Shown one piece after another: positions 27,376-37,019 of a stretch of DNA of 64,000 bases. Under the pieces are notes generated by a model. It saw only the letters and a program-made list of their open reading frames with translations, was not told the DNA's origin and did not search any database. How positions within the stretch are numbered: position 1 is the first letter of the stretch; every line of letters begins with the position of its first letter. Made by a program: the position numbers and the translations under genes. Origin of the DNA: Enterobacteriaceae bacterium RIT693 (GTDB lineage: Bacteria > Pseudomonadota > Gammaproteobacteria > Enterobacterales > Enterobacteriaceae); the NCBI GenBank assembly GCA_009668225.1, contig WJYK01000003.1, positions 310,001-374,000 of the forward strand, given 5' to 3'.

Positions 27376-27998
27376 TATTTCACCGTCCAGCTGTCCATTT
27401 TCAGCTTGATGCGCTGGTCGCCTTCGCGCAGTTCCATATTGGAAGGCAGGGAGGGCTGGGTTTTGCTGTCGTAGTCGCTGTACACCACTTTCCAGGTTTT
27501 ACCGTTTTGCGTGTAGTTCACTTCACGCAGGCGATACTGGTCGTCGAGTTTGTAATCGGTGGAGTCACCCGGCAGGCCAAGTATCCACTGGCGCAGACTG
27601 TTAAGCGGAATAGGCATGCCGGTCAGTTTACCTATCATTTCTTCTGCGTCTTTTGCGATGTAACGCTTGCCGTCGCGGTCGGTGAGCTGCACCTGATCCG
27701 GCTGTGCATTGAGCTCAAGTTCGGTACTGCCGAGTGGGTTAGTCAGCAGCAGACGGTAGCGATCGGGCGCGGTTTGCTGCCAGTTAAAGCGGGCATATAC
27801 CTTTTGGCTATCGGAAAGATAAGCAAAAGCACCACGGGTCTGATACTGGGTAATTTTTTGCACTTGTTGCTGGTGTTCTAACCACTGCGGCGAGTCAGGG
27901 CTCTTGCCCGGACCGCTCGGCTGGTGGACTGAACAGGCGGCCAGAACCAGGCTGGCAAGGGGCAGAAGGCGCATCAGACGGGCTTTTGGCATCAACAT
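27375..27998 (-). CDS. lolB: Outer-membrane lipoprotein receptor LolB
   Basis: Accepts lipoproteins from LolA in the periplasm and inserts them in the outer membrane. The 207-residue precursor has a lipoprotein signal ending LVLAAC, so the mature protein starts at Cys22. The [20 protein letters not shown] and [15 protein letters not shown] stretches match E. coli LolB closely. The start chosen gives the same distance to the lipobox as in E. coli. It is divergent from hemA. Confidence 0.96.
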   Translation of the reverse strand: MLMPKARLMRLLPLASLVLAACSVHQPSGPGKSPDSPQWLEHQQQVQKITQYQTRGAFAYLSDSQKVYARFNWQQTAPDRYRLLLTNPLGSTELELNAQPDQVQLTDRDGKRYIAKDAEEMIGKLTGMPIPLNSLRQWILGLPGDSTDYKLDDQYRLREVNYTQNGKTWKVVYSDYDSKTQPSLPSNMELREGDQRIKLKMDSWTVK

Positions 27999-28199
27999 AG
28001 CGGCAGCAAATCCTTAAATTCATTTTGTGGTCAACCGTTCATGCTAGCGGGCAGTCGGCAGGGCGTCTACGGTCAAGTTATCTTAATTGATAAATCATCC
28101 GCATACTCCGCAAGGGGAAGCTCTCTTTTATTGATTCGGCTCATCCTGTATGATGCGACCAGAAATCCTTATCAACATCGGTATTACTCAGACCGCTCC

Positions 28200-29456
28200 A
28201 TGACCCTGTTAGCGCTAGGAATTAACCACAAAACGGCCCCAATATCGCTGCGAGAACGTGTTACGTTTGCGCCGGACACGCTCGACCAGGCGCTGGGCAG
28301 TTTGCTGGAGCAGCCAATGGTTCAGGGCGGGGTGGTGCTGTCAACCTGTAACAGAACCGAGCTGTATCTGAGCGTTGAGCAACAGGAAAATCTGCACGAA
28401 CGGCTGGTGCGCTGGCTGTGCGAATACCACAACCTCAACGAAGAGGAAGTGCGTAAAAGTCTCTACTGGCACCATGATAACGACGCCGTCAGCCATTTAA
28501 TGCGCGTGGCGAGCGGTCTGGACTCGCTGGTCCTCGGCGAACCACAGATCCTCGGTCAGGTCAAAAAAGCCTTTGCCGATTCCCAAAAAGGGCATTCGCG
28601 TTCCAGCGAGCTGGAACGGATGTTCCAGAAGTCCTTCTCCGTTGCTAAGCGAGTGCGTACCGAAACCGACATCGGCGCCAGCGCTGTTTCCGTCGCCTTC
28701 GCAGCCTGTACTCTTGCACGGCAAATCTTTGAATCCCTCTCTTCGGTTACCGTGCTGCTGGTCGGCGCCGGGGAGACCATTGAACTGGTTGCTCGCCATC
28801 TGCGGGAGCATAAAGTTGAGAAGATGATTATCGCTAACCGTACCCGTGAACGCGCTCAGGTACTGGCCGACGAGGTCGGTGCGGAAGTCATTAGCCTGAG
28901 CGACATTGACGAACGCCTGGCGGATGCCGATATCATCATCAGTTCGACCGCCAGCCCGCTGCCTATTATTGGCAAAGGGATGATGGAGCGTGCGCTAAAA
29001 GCGCGCCGCAACCAGCCGATGCTGCTGGTGGATATCGCCGTACCGCGCGATGTCGAGCCTGAAGTCGGCAAACTTGCGAACGCCTATCTCTATAGCGTGG
29101 ATGACCTTCAGGCCATTATTCAGAGCAACCTCGCGCAGCGTAAAGCGGCGGCGGTTGAGGCTGAAACCATCGTGGCGCAAGAATGCAGCGAGTTCATGGC
29201 CTGGCTGCGCGCGCAAAGCGCCTCTGAGACCATTCGCGAATACCGTAGCCAGGCAGAGCAGGTCAGAGACGACCTCGCTGCCAAAGCGCTGGCTGCCCTA
29301 CAACAGGGTGGCGACGCGGAATCCGTTCTGCAGGACTTGGCCTGGAAACTGACTAATCGCCTGATCCATGCACCAACCAAATCGCTCACGCAGGCCGCCC
29401 GTGACGGGGACGATGAACGCCTGCAAATCTTACGTAACAGCCTCGGGCTGGATTAG
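28200..29456 (+). CDS. hemA: Glutamyl-tRNA reductase HemA
   Basis: Reduces glutamyl-tRNA to glutamate-1-semialdehyde, the first committed step of haem synthesis. The 418-residue protein starts [14 protein letters not shown] at 28200; a longer upstream frame is open but not conserved. The catalytic Cys50 is in [11 protein letters not shown], and the NADPH domain has [12 protein letters not shown]. The N-terminal residues TLLALG are those recognised for Lon/Clp-dependent turnover in related species. It is the first gene of hemA-prfA-prmC-sirB2-sirB1-kdsA. Confidence 0.97.
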   Translation: MTLLALGINHKTAPISLRERVTFAPDTLDQALGSLLEQPMVQGGVVLSTCNRTELYLSVEQQENLHERLVRWLCEYHNLNEEEVRKSLYWHHDNDAVSHLMRVASGLDSLVLGEPQILGQVKKAFADSQKGHSRSSELERMFQKSFSVAKRVRTETDIGASAVSVAFAACTLARQIFESLSSVTVLLVGAGETIELVARHLREHKVEKMIIANRTRERAQVLADEVGAEVISLSDIDERLADADIIISSTASPLPIIGKGMMERALKARRNQPMLLVDIAVPRDVEPEVGKLANAYLYSVDDLQAIIQSNLAQRKAAAVEAETIVAQECSEFMAWLRAQSASETIREYRSQAEQVRDDLAAKALAALQQGGDAESVLQDLAWKLTNRLIHAPTKSLTQAARDGDDERLQILRNSLGLD

Positions 29457-29492
29457 CACACACAACTCTTATTACAAGGTGAACCACCGCCC

Positions 29493-30575
29493 ATGAAGCC
29501 TTCTATTGTTGCCAAACTGGAAGCCTTGCAGGAGCGCCATGAAGAAGTTCAGGCCCTGCTTGGCGATGCCGCGACCATTGCCGATCAGGATCGCTTCCGC
29601 GCCCTGTCCCGCGAATATGCCCAGTTAAGCGATGTATCGCGCTGTTTCCTGCAATGGCGCCAGGTACAGGAAGACATTGAAACCGCAGAAAGCATGCTCA
29701 GTGACCCCGAAATGCGCGAAATGGCGCAGGAAGAACTTGCGGAAGCCAAAGCCAGCAGTGAAGAGCTTGAGCAGCAGCTTCAGGTGCTGCTGCTGCCAAA
29801 AGATCCCGATGATGAGCGCAATGCGTTTGTCGAAGTTCGCGCCGGTACCGGCGGGGACGAGGCGGCGTTGTTTGCCGGTGATTTGTTCCGTATGTATAGC
29901 CGCTACGCGGAAGCCCGCCGCTGGCGCGTTGAGATTATTAGCGCTAACGAGGGCGAACACGGTGGCTATAAAGAGGTTATCGCCAAAATCAGCGGTGACG
30001 GCGTCTATGGTCGCCTGAAGTTTGAGTCCGGCGGTCATCGCGTGCAGCGCGTGCCGGCCACGGAATCCCAGGGGCGTATTCACACCTCCGCCTGTACCGT
30101 GGCGGTGATGCCTGAAATTCCTGAAGCGGAACTGCCGGATATTAACCCGTCGGATCTGCGTATCGATACCTTCCGCTCCTCGGGCGCGGGCGGTCAGCAC
30201 GTTAACACCACCGACTCTGCAATCCGTATTACCCACTTGCCTACCGGCATTGTGGTGGAGTGCCAGGACGAACGTTCCCAGCATAAAAACAAAGCGAAAG
30301 CGCTTTCTGTACTGGGCGCGCGTATTCGCGCTGCGGAAGTGGCAAAGCGTCAGCTGGAAGAAGCCTCTACCCGCCGTAACCTGTTGGGTTCAGGCGATCG
30401 TTCTGACCGTAACCGTACCTATAATTTCCCGCAGGGGCGTGTGACCGACCACCGCATCAACCTGACGCTTTACCGTCTGGATGAAGTGATGGAAGGCAAA
30501 ATCGATGCGCTGATCGAGCCAATTGTCCAGGAGTTCCAGGCTGACCAGCTCGCGGCGCTGTCCGAGCAGGATTAA
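29493..30575 (+). CDS. prfA: Peptide chain release factor 1
   Basis: Recognises UAA and UAG stop codons and releases the peptide. The 360-residue protein has the tripeptide anticodon Pro188-Ala189-Thr190 and the catalytic GGQ at 233-235 (GAGGQHVN), whose Gln is methylated by PrmC. E. coli RF1 has Pro-Val-Thr at the first motif; Pro-Ala-Thr is a usual variant. Its stop codon overlaps the prmC start by 1 bp (TAATG). Confidence 0.98.
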   Translation: MKPSIVAKLEALQERHEEVQALLGDAATIADQDRFRALSREYAQLSDVSRCFLQWRQVQEDIETAESMLSDPEMREMAQEELAEAKASSEELEQQLQVLLLPKDPDDERNAFVEVRAGTGGDEAALFAGDLFRMYSRYAEARRWRVEIISANEGEHGGYKEVIAKISGDGVYGRLKFESGGHRVQRVPATESQGRIHTSACTVAVMPEIPEAELPDINPSDLRIDTFRSSGAGGQHVNTTDSAIRITHLPTGIVVECQDERSQHKNKAKALSVLGARIRAAEVAKRQLEEASTRRNLLGSGDRSDRNRTYNFPQGRVTDHRINLTLYRLDEVMEGKIDALIEPIVQEFQADQLAALSEQD

Positions 30576-31405
30576 TGGAGTTTCAGTTATGGCTTCGCCA
30601 GGCCGTGCAGCGCCTGGCGCAGAGCGAAAGCCCAAAACGGGATGCGGAAATTCTGCTCGGGTTCGTCACCGGTAAAGCCCGTACCTACATTCTTGCCTTT
30701 GGTGAAACGAAGCTGACAACCGCTCAGCAAGCCGAGCTTGAGACTTTGCTGGCTCGTCGCGAGCGCGGCGAGCCGGTGGCGCATCTCGTTGGTGAGCGGG
30801 AGTTCTGGTCTCTGCCGCTGCGTGTTTCTCCGGTCACACTTATTCCTCGCCCCGATACCGAATGCCTTGTCGAGCATGCGTTAACAAAGCTGCCGGGCAC
30901 GCCATGCGAAATACTGGATCTGGGTACCGGTACCGGCGCAATCGCCCTGGCGCTGGCAAGCGAACGCCCGGACTGCAGGGTGACGGCACTGGATGTGGTT
31001 CCTGAGGCCGTGGTGCTGGCGCAATTAAACGCCAAAAATCTTGGCATAACCAACGTCAGAGTGATGCAAAGCCACTGGTTTGATACGCTTGATAACCAAC
31101 GTTTTACGCTGATTGTCAGCAACCCGCCGTACATCGACGGAGATGACCCGCACCTCAGCGAAGGCGATGTACGCTTTGAGCCAAAAAGCGCGCTGGTGGC
31201 GGACAATCATGGTCTGGCAGATTTAGAAACCCTGGTCAGAGATTCGCGCCGCTTTCTCGAGCCCGGCGGCTGGCTGGTGCTTGAACACGGCTGGACCCAG
31301 GGTGAACCTGTGCAACAGCTTCTGCGCGAAGCGGGTTTTTCCGCTATTGAAACCAGCAAAGATTATGGCGGCAACGATCGCCTGACGTCAGGACGCTATC
31401 TTTGA
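30575..31405 (+). CDS. prmC: Release factor glutamine methyltransferase PrmC
   Basis: Methylates the GGQ glutamine of RF1 and RF2 using S-adenosylmethionine. The 276-residue protein has a helical N-terminal domain, the SAM-binding motif ILDLGTGTGAIALAL and the substrate motif NPPY starting at Asn183. It is coupled to prfA, its substrate's gene. Confidence 0.97.
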   Translation: MEFQLWLRQAVQRLAQSESPKRDAEILLGFVTGKARTYILAFGETKLTTAQQAELETLLARRERGEPVAHLVGEREFWSLPLRVSPVTLIPRPDTECLVEHALTKLPGTPCEILDLGTGTGAIALALASERPDCRVTALDVVPEAVVLAQLNAKNLGITNVRVMQSHWFDTLDNQRFTLIVSNPPYIDGDDPHLSEGDVRFEPKSALVADNHGLADLETLVRDSRRFLEPGGWLVLEHGWTQGEPVQQLLREAGFSAIETSKDYGGNDRLTSGRYL

Positions 31406-31425
31406 ATCATTAAGGAAAAGACATT

Positions 31426-31815
31426 TTGGCGGCTTATTTCTCACTTAAATATCTGCATATTTTTACCGTCGCAATCTCAATCAGCCTGTTTGTATTACGG
31501 TACTGGTGGCAATATCGCGGTTCTGCGATGTCCGGCAAGCGTTGGGTGCGCATCCTGCCCCACGTTAATGATACGCTGTTGTTAGTCAGCGGTTTTGCGC
31601 TGGTGATGATCACGCATTTCTATCCGTTTACGCCGCAGGGAACGTGGCTGACTGAAAAGCTGTTTGGCGTTATCATCTATATCGCTTTAGGTTTTATCGC
31701 GCTGGGTAAACGCCCGCGCAGCCAGCAGGTTCGTTGGTTTGCTTTTCTGCTGGGGCTGGTGGTGCTCTACATCATCATTAAACTCGCCACCACTAAAATA
31801 CCGATATTGGGGTAA
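31426..31815 (+). CDS. sirB2: SirB2-family membrane protein
   Basis: A 129-residue membrane protein with four predicted hydrophobic helices (around residues 5-25, 45-62, 75-92 and 105-122). The start is a TTG at 31426, preceded by AAGGAAA; no ATG lies in a suitable place. It is the SirB2/YchQ family, always found between prmC and sirB1 in enterics. Its biochemical role is not established; the sirB name comes from an effect on Salmonella invasion gene expression. Confidence 0.9.
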   Translation: MAAYFSLKYLHIFTVAISISLFVLRYWWQYRGSAMSGKRWVRILPHVNDTLLLVSGFALVMITHFYPFTPQGTWLTEKLFGVIIYIALGFIALGKRPRSQQVRWFAFLLGLVVLYIIIKLATTKIPILG

Positions 31816-31817
31816 GT

Positions 31818-32627
31818 ATGAGGTCGTTAGCCGATTTCGAATTTAATCAGGCACCGCTCTGTGAAGGCATGATTTTAGTCTCGCAACTGATCCGGGATGA
31901 TTTTCCGACCGCTGAAGTTGAAGCTCAGCTCGGGGAGTTAGTCAGCCTGGCAAAAGAAGAAATTTGCCAGGGTACGCATCCCGATTTGCAGTTAGAAAAA
32001 CTGCTTGAACTCTTTTACGGCGAATGGGGATTTAAGGATTCAGGGGGTGTTTACCGTCTGTCCGATGCCCTGTGGCTGGATAATGTTTTAAAAAGCCGTC
32101 AGGGGAGCGCCGTCTCTCTTGGGGCGATATTGCTGTGGGTTGCCGGGCAGCTTGATATTCCGCTGATGCCGGTGATATTCCCGACGCAGCTTATTCTGCG
32201 TGCGGACTGGATGGATGGCGAAATGTGGCTCATCAATCCGTTTAACGGCGACACGCTTGACGAGCACACGCTGGAAGTGTGGATCAAGGGCAATATTAAC
32301 CCTACGGCTGAGCTTTTCGACGAAGATCTCGATGAGTCCGACAATGCGGAAGTAATCCGCAAGCTGCTCGACACGCTCAAGTCTGCGCTGATGGAAGAGC
32401 GGCAGATGGAGATGGCGCTGCGCGCCAGCGAAGTGCTGCTGCAGTTTAATCCGGAAGACCCCTATGAGATCCGCGACCGCGGCCTGATTTATGCGCAGCT
32501 GGACTGTGAACACGTGGCGCTCAACGATTTAAGCTACTTTGTTGAGCAGTGCCCGGAAGATCCGATTAGCGAAATGATTAAGGCGCAAATCAACTCGATT
32601 GCGCATAAGCAGATTACCCTGCATTAA
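31818..32627 (+). CDS. sirB1: SirB1 family protein (transglutaminase-like/TPR)
   Basis: A 269-residue cytoplasmic protein. The N-terminal half belongs to the transglutaminase-like SirB1 domain (RQGSAVSLGAILLWVA region), and the C-terminal part has TPR-like helices (ALRASEVLLQFNPEDPYEIR). It follows sirB2 by 2 bp and precedes kdsA, as in E. coli (ychA). The function is unknown; the family's catalytic Cys does not appear to be present. Confidence 0.92.
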   Translation: MRSLADFEFNQAPLCEGMILVSQLIRDDFPTAEVEAQLGELVSLAKEEICQGTHPDLQLEKLLELFYGEWGFKDSGGVYRLSDALWLDNVLKSRQGSAVSLGAILLWVAGQLDIPLMPVIFPTQLILRADWMDGEMWLINPFNGDTLDEHTLEVWIKGNINPTAELFDEDLDESDNAEVIRKLLDTLKSALMEERQMEMALRASEVLLQFNPEDPYEIRDRGLIYAQLDCEHVALNDLSYFVEQCPEDPISEMIKAQINSIAHKQITLH

Positions 32628-32642
32628 GTTCACACCTGATAA

Positions 32643-33506
<864 letters not shown>

Positions 33507-33520
33507 TTGCTGCAAAAAAC

Positions 33521-33546
33521 AAAACCCGCTGCGGCGGGTTTTTTTA
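33521..33546 (+). terminator. Terminator after kdsA
   Basis: AAAACCCGC-TGCG-GCGGGTTTTTTT forms a strong stem with a T run directly downstream of the kdsA stop. Confidence 0.93.
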
Positions 33547-33598
33547 TATTTGTTTCCCTTTATCTCAAGGAAGAGAGGGAAATGAGTCAGTCGTGGCC

Positions 33599-33638
33599 TG
33601 ATGCCCTCACCCCGACCCTCTCCTACGTGGAGAGGGCG
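33599..33638. repeat. REP-like interspersed hairpin
   Basis: GATGCCCTCACCCCGACC leads into the inverted repeat CCCTCTCC-TACGT-GGAGAGGG (33616-33636). This has the look of the short extragenic palindromes common in enterics, CCCTCACCC followed by a CCCTCTCC/GGAGAGGG hairpin. It lies between two convergent terminators. Confidence 0.6.
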
Positions 33639-33644
33639 CACACA

Positions 33645-33668
33645 CTAAAAACAGCCTGTACAGGCTGT
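33645..33668 (-). terminator. Terminator after chaA
   Basis: The 18-bp perfect palindrome ACAGCCTGTACAGGCTGT (33651-33668) is followed on the minus strand by TTTTT. It lies just beyond the chaA stop codon. Confidence 0.85.
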
Positions 33669-33680
33669 CTTACTGTTTAT

Positions 33681-34784
33681 TTAGGCGAAGATTGTCATCA
33701 GGTAGGCGGCGAACAGCGCCAGATGCGCGGTGCCGTTGAGCACGTTGGTACGGCCGGTCGAGAATGAAATCTGGCACAGCACCAGCGCCGCCAGCATGAC
33801 CACCATCTGCGGCATGCCCAGCGCAAAGACCAGGTCGTTACCGGTGAACCAGGCAATCAGCGTGACCGCAGGAACCGTCAACGAGATGGTGGCCAGCACC
33901 GAACCGAAGAACAGGTTCATCGCGCGCTGTACCTGGTTGCTCAATACCGCTCTCAGCGCGCCGAGGCCTTCCGGAGACAGAATCAGCAGGGCGACCAGGA
34001 AGCCGGTGAACTGGGCCGGTGCGTTCATGGCGTCCAGCAGGTGCTCAAGCGGGTTGGCGTTCATCTTGGTGACCGCGATAACCGCAATCAGGTGAACGAT
34101 AAGCCAGACCGTATGCCACGCGGAGCTGTGCGCCGACGGCTTGCCGTGATGCGGGTCATCGCCGTCGCCTTCGTCTTCATGCTCGTACACAAACAGGCTC
34201 TGGTGCGTTTTCGTTTGAATAAGCAGGAATACGCCGTACATCGCAGCGGAAATCAACGCTACCAGCAGGGACTGGCCCAGCGAGAAATTGCCGCCCGGCA
34301 GCGCCATCGGGAACACCAGCACGATCACCGCCAGCGGGAAGAGGGCAATCAGGTACTGCTTGATGCCAAACAGGTTCATATACTGCGTGGCAAATTTACG
34401 GCCGCCCATCAGCAGAGAGAAGCCTACCAGGCCGCCGGTCACAATCATGATGATGGAATAGAGCGTGTCGCGCATCAGGGTTGGCGCGGCGTCGCCGGTG
34501 GCCATCAGCGCGGAAATCAGGCTGACTTCAAGAATAACGACCGACAGGCTCAGAATCAGTGAGCCGTAGGGTTCACCCAGACGGTGCGCCAGCACGTCCG
34601 CGTGGCGTACAACGCTAAAGGCGCTGCTGAGTATGGCTACCAGGGCCAAAATATTGATGCCGACAACCGCCGGCAGGGACTGGCTTGACCCCCACATCGC
34701 CAGTACCGCCAGCGCGAGTACCGGGAAAATGAGAGAACTCTCCTTGTGGCGGGTTTTTACCGCCTCATGTTGTGTTTTTGTCAT
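33681..34784 (-). CDS. chaA: Sodium(potassium)-calcium/proton antiporter ChaA
   Basis: Exports Na+/K+ or Ca2+ in exchange for protons at alkaline pH. The 367-residue protein has about 11 transmembrane helices of the CaCA superfamily in two halves. Each half carries an acidic ion-binding motif (HRLGEPYGSLILSLSVVILE and LLILSPEGLGALRAV). An acidic/His-rich loop (EHEDEGDGDDPHHGK) separates the halves. It is divergent from chaB, across about 280 bp of A/T-rich DNA with no further gene. Confidence 0.96.
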   Translation of the reverse strand: MTKTQHEAVKTRHKESSLIFPVLALAVLAMWGSSQSLPAVVGINILALVAILSSAFSVVRHADVLAHRLGEPYGSLILSLSVVILEVSLISALMATGDAAPTLMRDTLYSIIMIVTGGLVGFSLLMGGRKFATQYMNLFGIKQYLIALFPLAVIVLVFPMALPGGNFSLGQSLLVALISAAMYGVFLLIQTKTHQSLFVYEHEDEGDGDDPHHGKPSAHSSAWHTVWLIVHLIAVIAVTKMNANPLEHLLDAMNAPAQFTGFLVALLILSPEGLGALRAVLSNQVQRAMNLFFGSVLATISLTVPAVTLIAWFTGNDLVFALGMPQMVVMLAALVLCQISFSTGRTNVLNGTAHLALFAAYLMTIFA

Positions 34785-35067
34785 TCAACTTCTCCATCTC
34801 TGCAGGCGATAACCTGTTTTGATCATTATAGTCAGGTTTTTGAACCCGTATAAGTTAGCAAAAAATCGTTACTTTTGGTTAAAATTTACTTAGTTTTACG
34901 GCGTTTGTATTAAATGAAGTTTAGTGCATCATAATAATAAGTATTCTTTTTTTATTTCATAAAAAACATAGTGATATCTTTTTGTATAAATAAAATAACT
35001 TAGTTTGTGTGGCTGCATCTGGGATCCTGTTACACACTTAAAGGACACCCGTAACGGAGAAAACAGT

Positions 35068-35295
35068 ATGCCTTATAAAAGTCGAACAGACCTTCCGGAA
35101 AGCGTTCAAAACGTTCTGCCTGCCCATGCACAGGATATCTATAAAGAGGCCTTTAATAGCGCCTGGCATGAGTATAAAGATAAAGCCGATCGTCGGGATG
35201 ATGCCAGCCGCGAAGAGACGGCGCATAAAGTCGCCTGGGCGGCGGTTAAACATCAATACGAGAAAGGTGACGGTGAGCGCTGGTATAAGAAATAA
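35068..35295 (+). CDS. chaB: ChaB, putative cation transport regulator
   Basis: A 75-residue acidic/basic protein of the ChaB family (MPYKSRTDLPESVQNVLP, HAQDIYKEAFNSAWHEY). The start is the ATG at 35068 behind ACGGAG; a longer frame upstream is not conserved. It lies between chaA and chaC as in E. coli. The regulatory role on ChaA is proposed from gene position and not proven. Confidence 0.95.
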   Translation: MPYKSRTDLPESVQNVLPAHAQDIYKEAFNSAWHEYKDKADRRDDASREETAHKVAWAAVKHQYEKGDGERWYKK

Positions 35296-35524
35296 ACCCT
35301 CCATTATGTGTGCCTTATTTGTTTGATTCCCTGCACAACACTGCACTCTGATAAGAAAAAATGACAATTTTACTGTTATGTGATCGTCATCAAGCTTGCC
35401 AGCGCGCGACGAATTGCTTATGGTCTTGATATGTTGCTCTATTAGTAGGCAAAAGTTGTCAATAAAAGCCGGGAAGGCGCAGCGTGTGTCGTCGCATGGA
35501 AGCAAGCAGTGGCGGAGGTATATC

Positions 35525-36220
35525 GTGTTAACGCGTGATTTCTTAATGAAAGCGGATTGTAAGACGGCTTTTGGTGCCATTGAGGAATCGTTATTGTGGA
35601 CCCCTGAGCAGCGCTCGGCTTCTCTTGCCGCGACGCTTGCTTGTCGCCCAGACCATAGCCCGGTGTGGCTCTTTGGTTACGGTTCATTAATGTGGAACCC
35701 GGCTTTTGAATTTGAAGAGTCAGCCCCCGGCATGCTGGTGGGCTGGCATCGTGCATTTTGCCTGCGGTTGACGGCGGGGCGCGGTACGGCCTGCCGCCCA
35801 GGACGTATGCTCGCGCTTAAAGAGGGTGGCAGAACCACCGGGCTTGCTTACCGGCTGCCGGAAGCGATTCTGGAAGAGGAGCTGACGCTTGTCTGGAAGC
35901 GAGAGATGATAACCGGGTGCTATTTGCCAACATGGTGCAAGCTTGCACTGGATGACGGCCGCACGGTCAACGCGCTGGTGTTCATTATGGATCCCCGTCA
36001 CCCGCTTTATGAGGCGGATACACGGGCAGAAACCATCGCGCCGTTAATTGCTGCCGCGAGCGGCCCGCTGGGTACCAATGCACAGTATCTTTTTTCTCTC
36101 GAGCAGGAGATGAAAAAGCACGGTATGCAGGACGATCGTATGTCCGAGCTGGCAAACCAGGTTCGCGCCTGGCTTAGCGGGCATGGGGATGAAAGCGGGC
36201 TGCAGCCCGGTTTTGCATAG
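35525..36220 (+). CDS. chaC: ChaC, glutathione-specific gamma-glutamylcyclotransferase
   Basis: Degrades glutathione to 5-oxoproline and Cys-Gly. The 231-residue protein has the GGCT-fold entry motif VWLFGYGSLMWNP and the later ITGCYLPTWCKL and ALVFIMDPRHP segments. The start is the GTG at 35525, 6 bp after a strong GGAGG; it gives the E. coli length. A longer in-frame extension to 35396 lacks conservation. Confidence 0.94.
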   Translation: MLTRDFLMKADCKTAFGAIEESLLWTPEQRSASLAATLACRPDHSPVWLFGYGSLMWNPAFEFEESAPGMLVGWHRAFCLRLTAGRGTACRPGRMLALKEGGRTTGLAYRLPEAILEEELTLVWKREMITGCYLPTWCKLALDDGRTVNALVFIMDPRHPLYEADTRAETIAPLIAAASGPLGTNAQYLFSLEQEMKKHGMQDDRMSELANQVRAWLSGHGDESGLQPGFA

Positions 36221-36229
36221 TAAGAAAAA

Positions 36230-36550
36230 GGCCACCGGGAGGTGGCCTGAGACTGCTGACAAAGTTCATTGCTCTAAAAAAGTCCGAACCCAGGTCTAAT
36301 AAAAACAAAGAATGATGTTCTCTGGTTTGCCCCAAACAGTCGAAAACCACGTTTTTCGGCTGTTTGTCATCAATCTGAGGCCACCGGGAGGTGGCCTGAG
36401 ACTGCTGACAAAGTTCATTGCTCTAAAAAAGTCCGAACCCAGGTCTAATAAAAACAATGAATGATGTTCTCTGGTTTGCCCCAAACAGTCGAAAACCACG
36501 TTTTTCGGCTGTTTGTCATCAATCTGAGGCCACTGGGAGGTGGCCTGAGT
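36230..36550. repeat. 149-bp tandem repeat, two full units plus a partial third
   Basis: Units at 36230-36378 and 36379-36527 are almost identical (one difference seen near 36334/36483), and a third copy breaks off after its first hairpin at about 36550. Each unit starts with the hairpin GGCCACC-GGGA-GGTGGCC. A segment follows that is bounded by imperfect inverted repeats, TGAGACTGCTGACAAA and TTTGTCATCAATCTGA, and contains a second hairpin around CGAAAACCACGTTTTTCG. It also fills the gap between chaC and the next gene. Short open frames inside are duplicates of each other and I do not regard them as genes. Confidence 0.9.
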
Positions 36551-36552
36551 TT

Positions 36553-36798
36553 TTATGCCGGAACATAGCTGATGGAGTGCTCAAGCGACTGAGTATGGCT
36601 GTCGATTAGCACTTTCCATGTGCCACTGTAGGGGACGGCAATATAGGCAGACTGACGGTCTTGCACGCTTAAAACGTCCGCCTTTGCACTGCCGCGCTTG
36701 TCTGAGTCACACATCAAATGGATATGGCAGTTATTCGAACAGCGAACCACCACGGTATCGCCCCCAAAAAGTTTAAGACTGGCTTTTACTACTGGCAT
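36553..36798 (-). CDS. DUF1883-like small protein
   Basis: An 81-residue protein, MPVVKASLKLFGGDTVVVRC and onward, with the GDxVVVxCSxxCxIxLMxD start and the IAVPYSGTWKVLID end expected of DUF1883 domains. It is probably a small beta-sandwich. GGAGTGGAGTG lies upstream of its ATG. DUF1883 is sometimes found with TIR domains elsewhere, but no such partner is present here. It ends in the 149-bp repeat array, whose truncated third hairpin could terminate it. Confidence 0.7.
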   Translation of the reverse strand: MPVVKASLKLFGGDTVVVRCSNNCHIHLMCDSDKRGSAKADVLSVQDRQSAYIAVPYSGTWKVLIDSHTQSLEHSISYVPA

Positions 36799-36982
36799 TT
36801 TTCACTCCACTCCTGCATCAAACATGGCCTGAAGCCCCCAAAGGTGCTGCACTGGTAAGTGATGTTGTTCATAAATCACTCGATGCATCACACCAGAGCC
36901 GCGGGAGGCAAATGCTGATTCTGATCAAAAAATGCCGCAACGATTCAACAATAATGACATTGTTCCTGAATCCTTTCAGCTA

Positions 36983-37009
36983 ACGGGCATTTCGTTGGCA
37001 AACGCCCGT
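36983..37009 (-). terminator. Possible terminator after the chemoreceptor gene
   Basis: On the minus strand, ACGGGCGTTT and AAATGCCCGT form a 10-bp stem with one wobble pair and a 7-nt loop. No T run follows, so strength is uncertain. Confidence 0.4.
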
Positions 37010-37019
37010 CGACTCATCA

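Noticed and set aside
36296..36499. Minus-strand open frame of 67 codons
   Set aside because: It lies inside the 149-bp tandem repeat and is itself an internal duplication created by the repeat, with no ribosome site.
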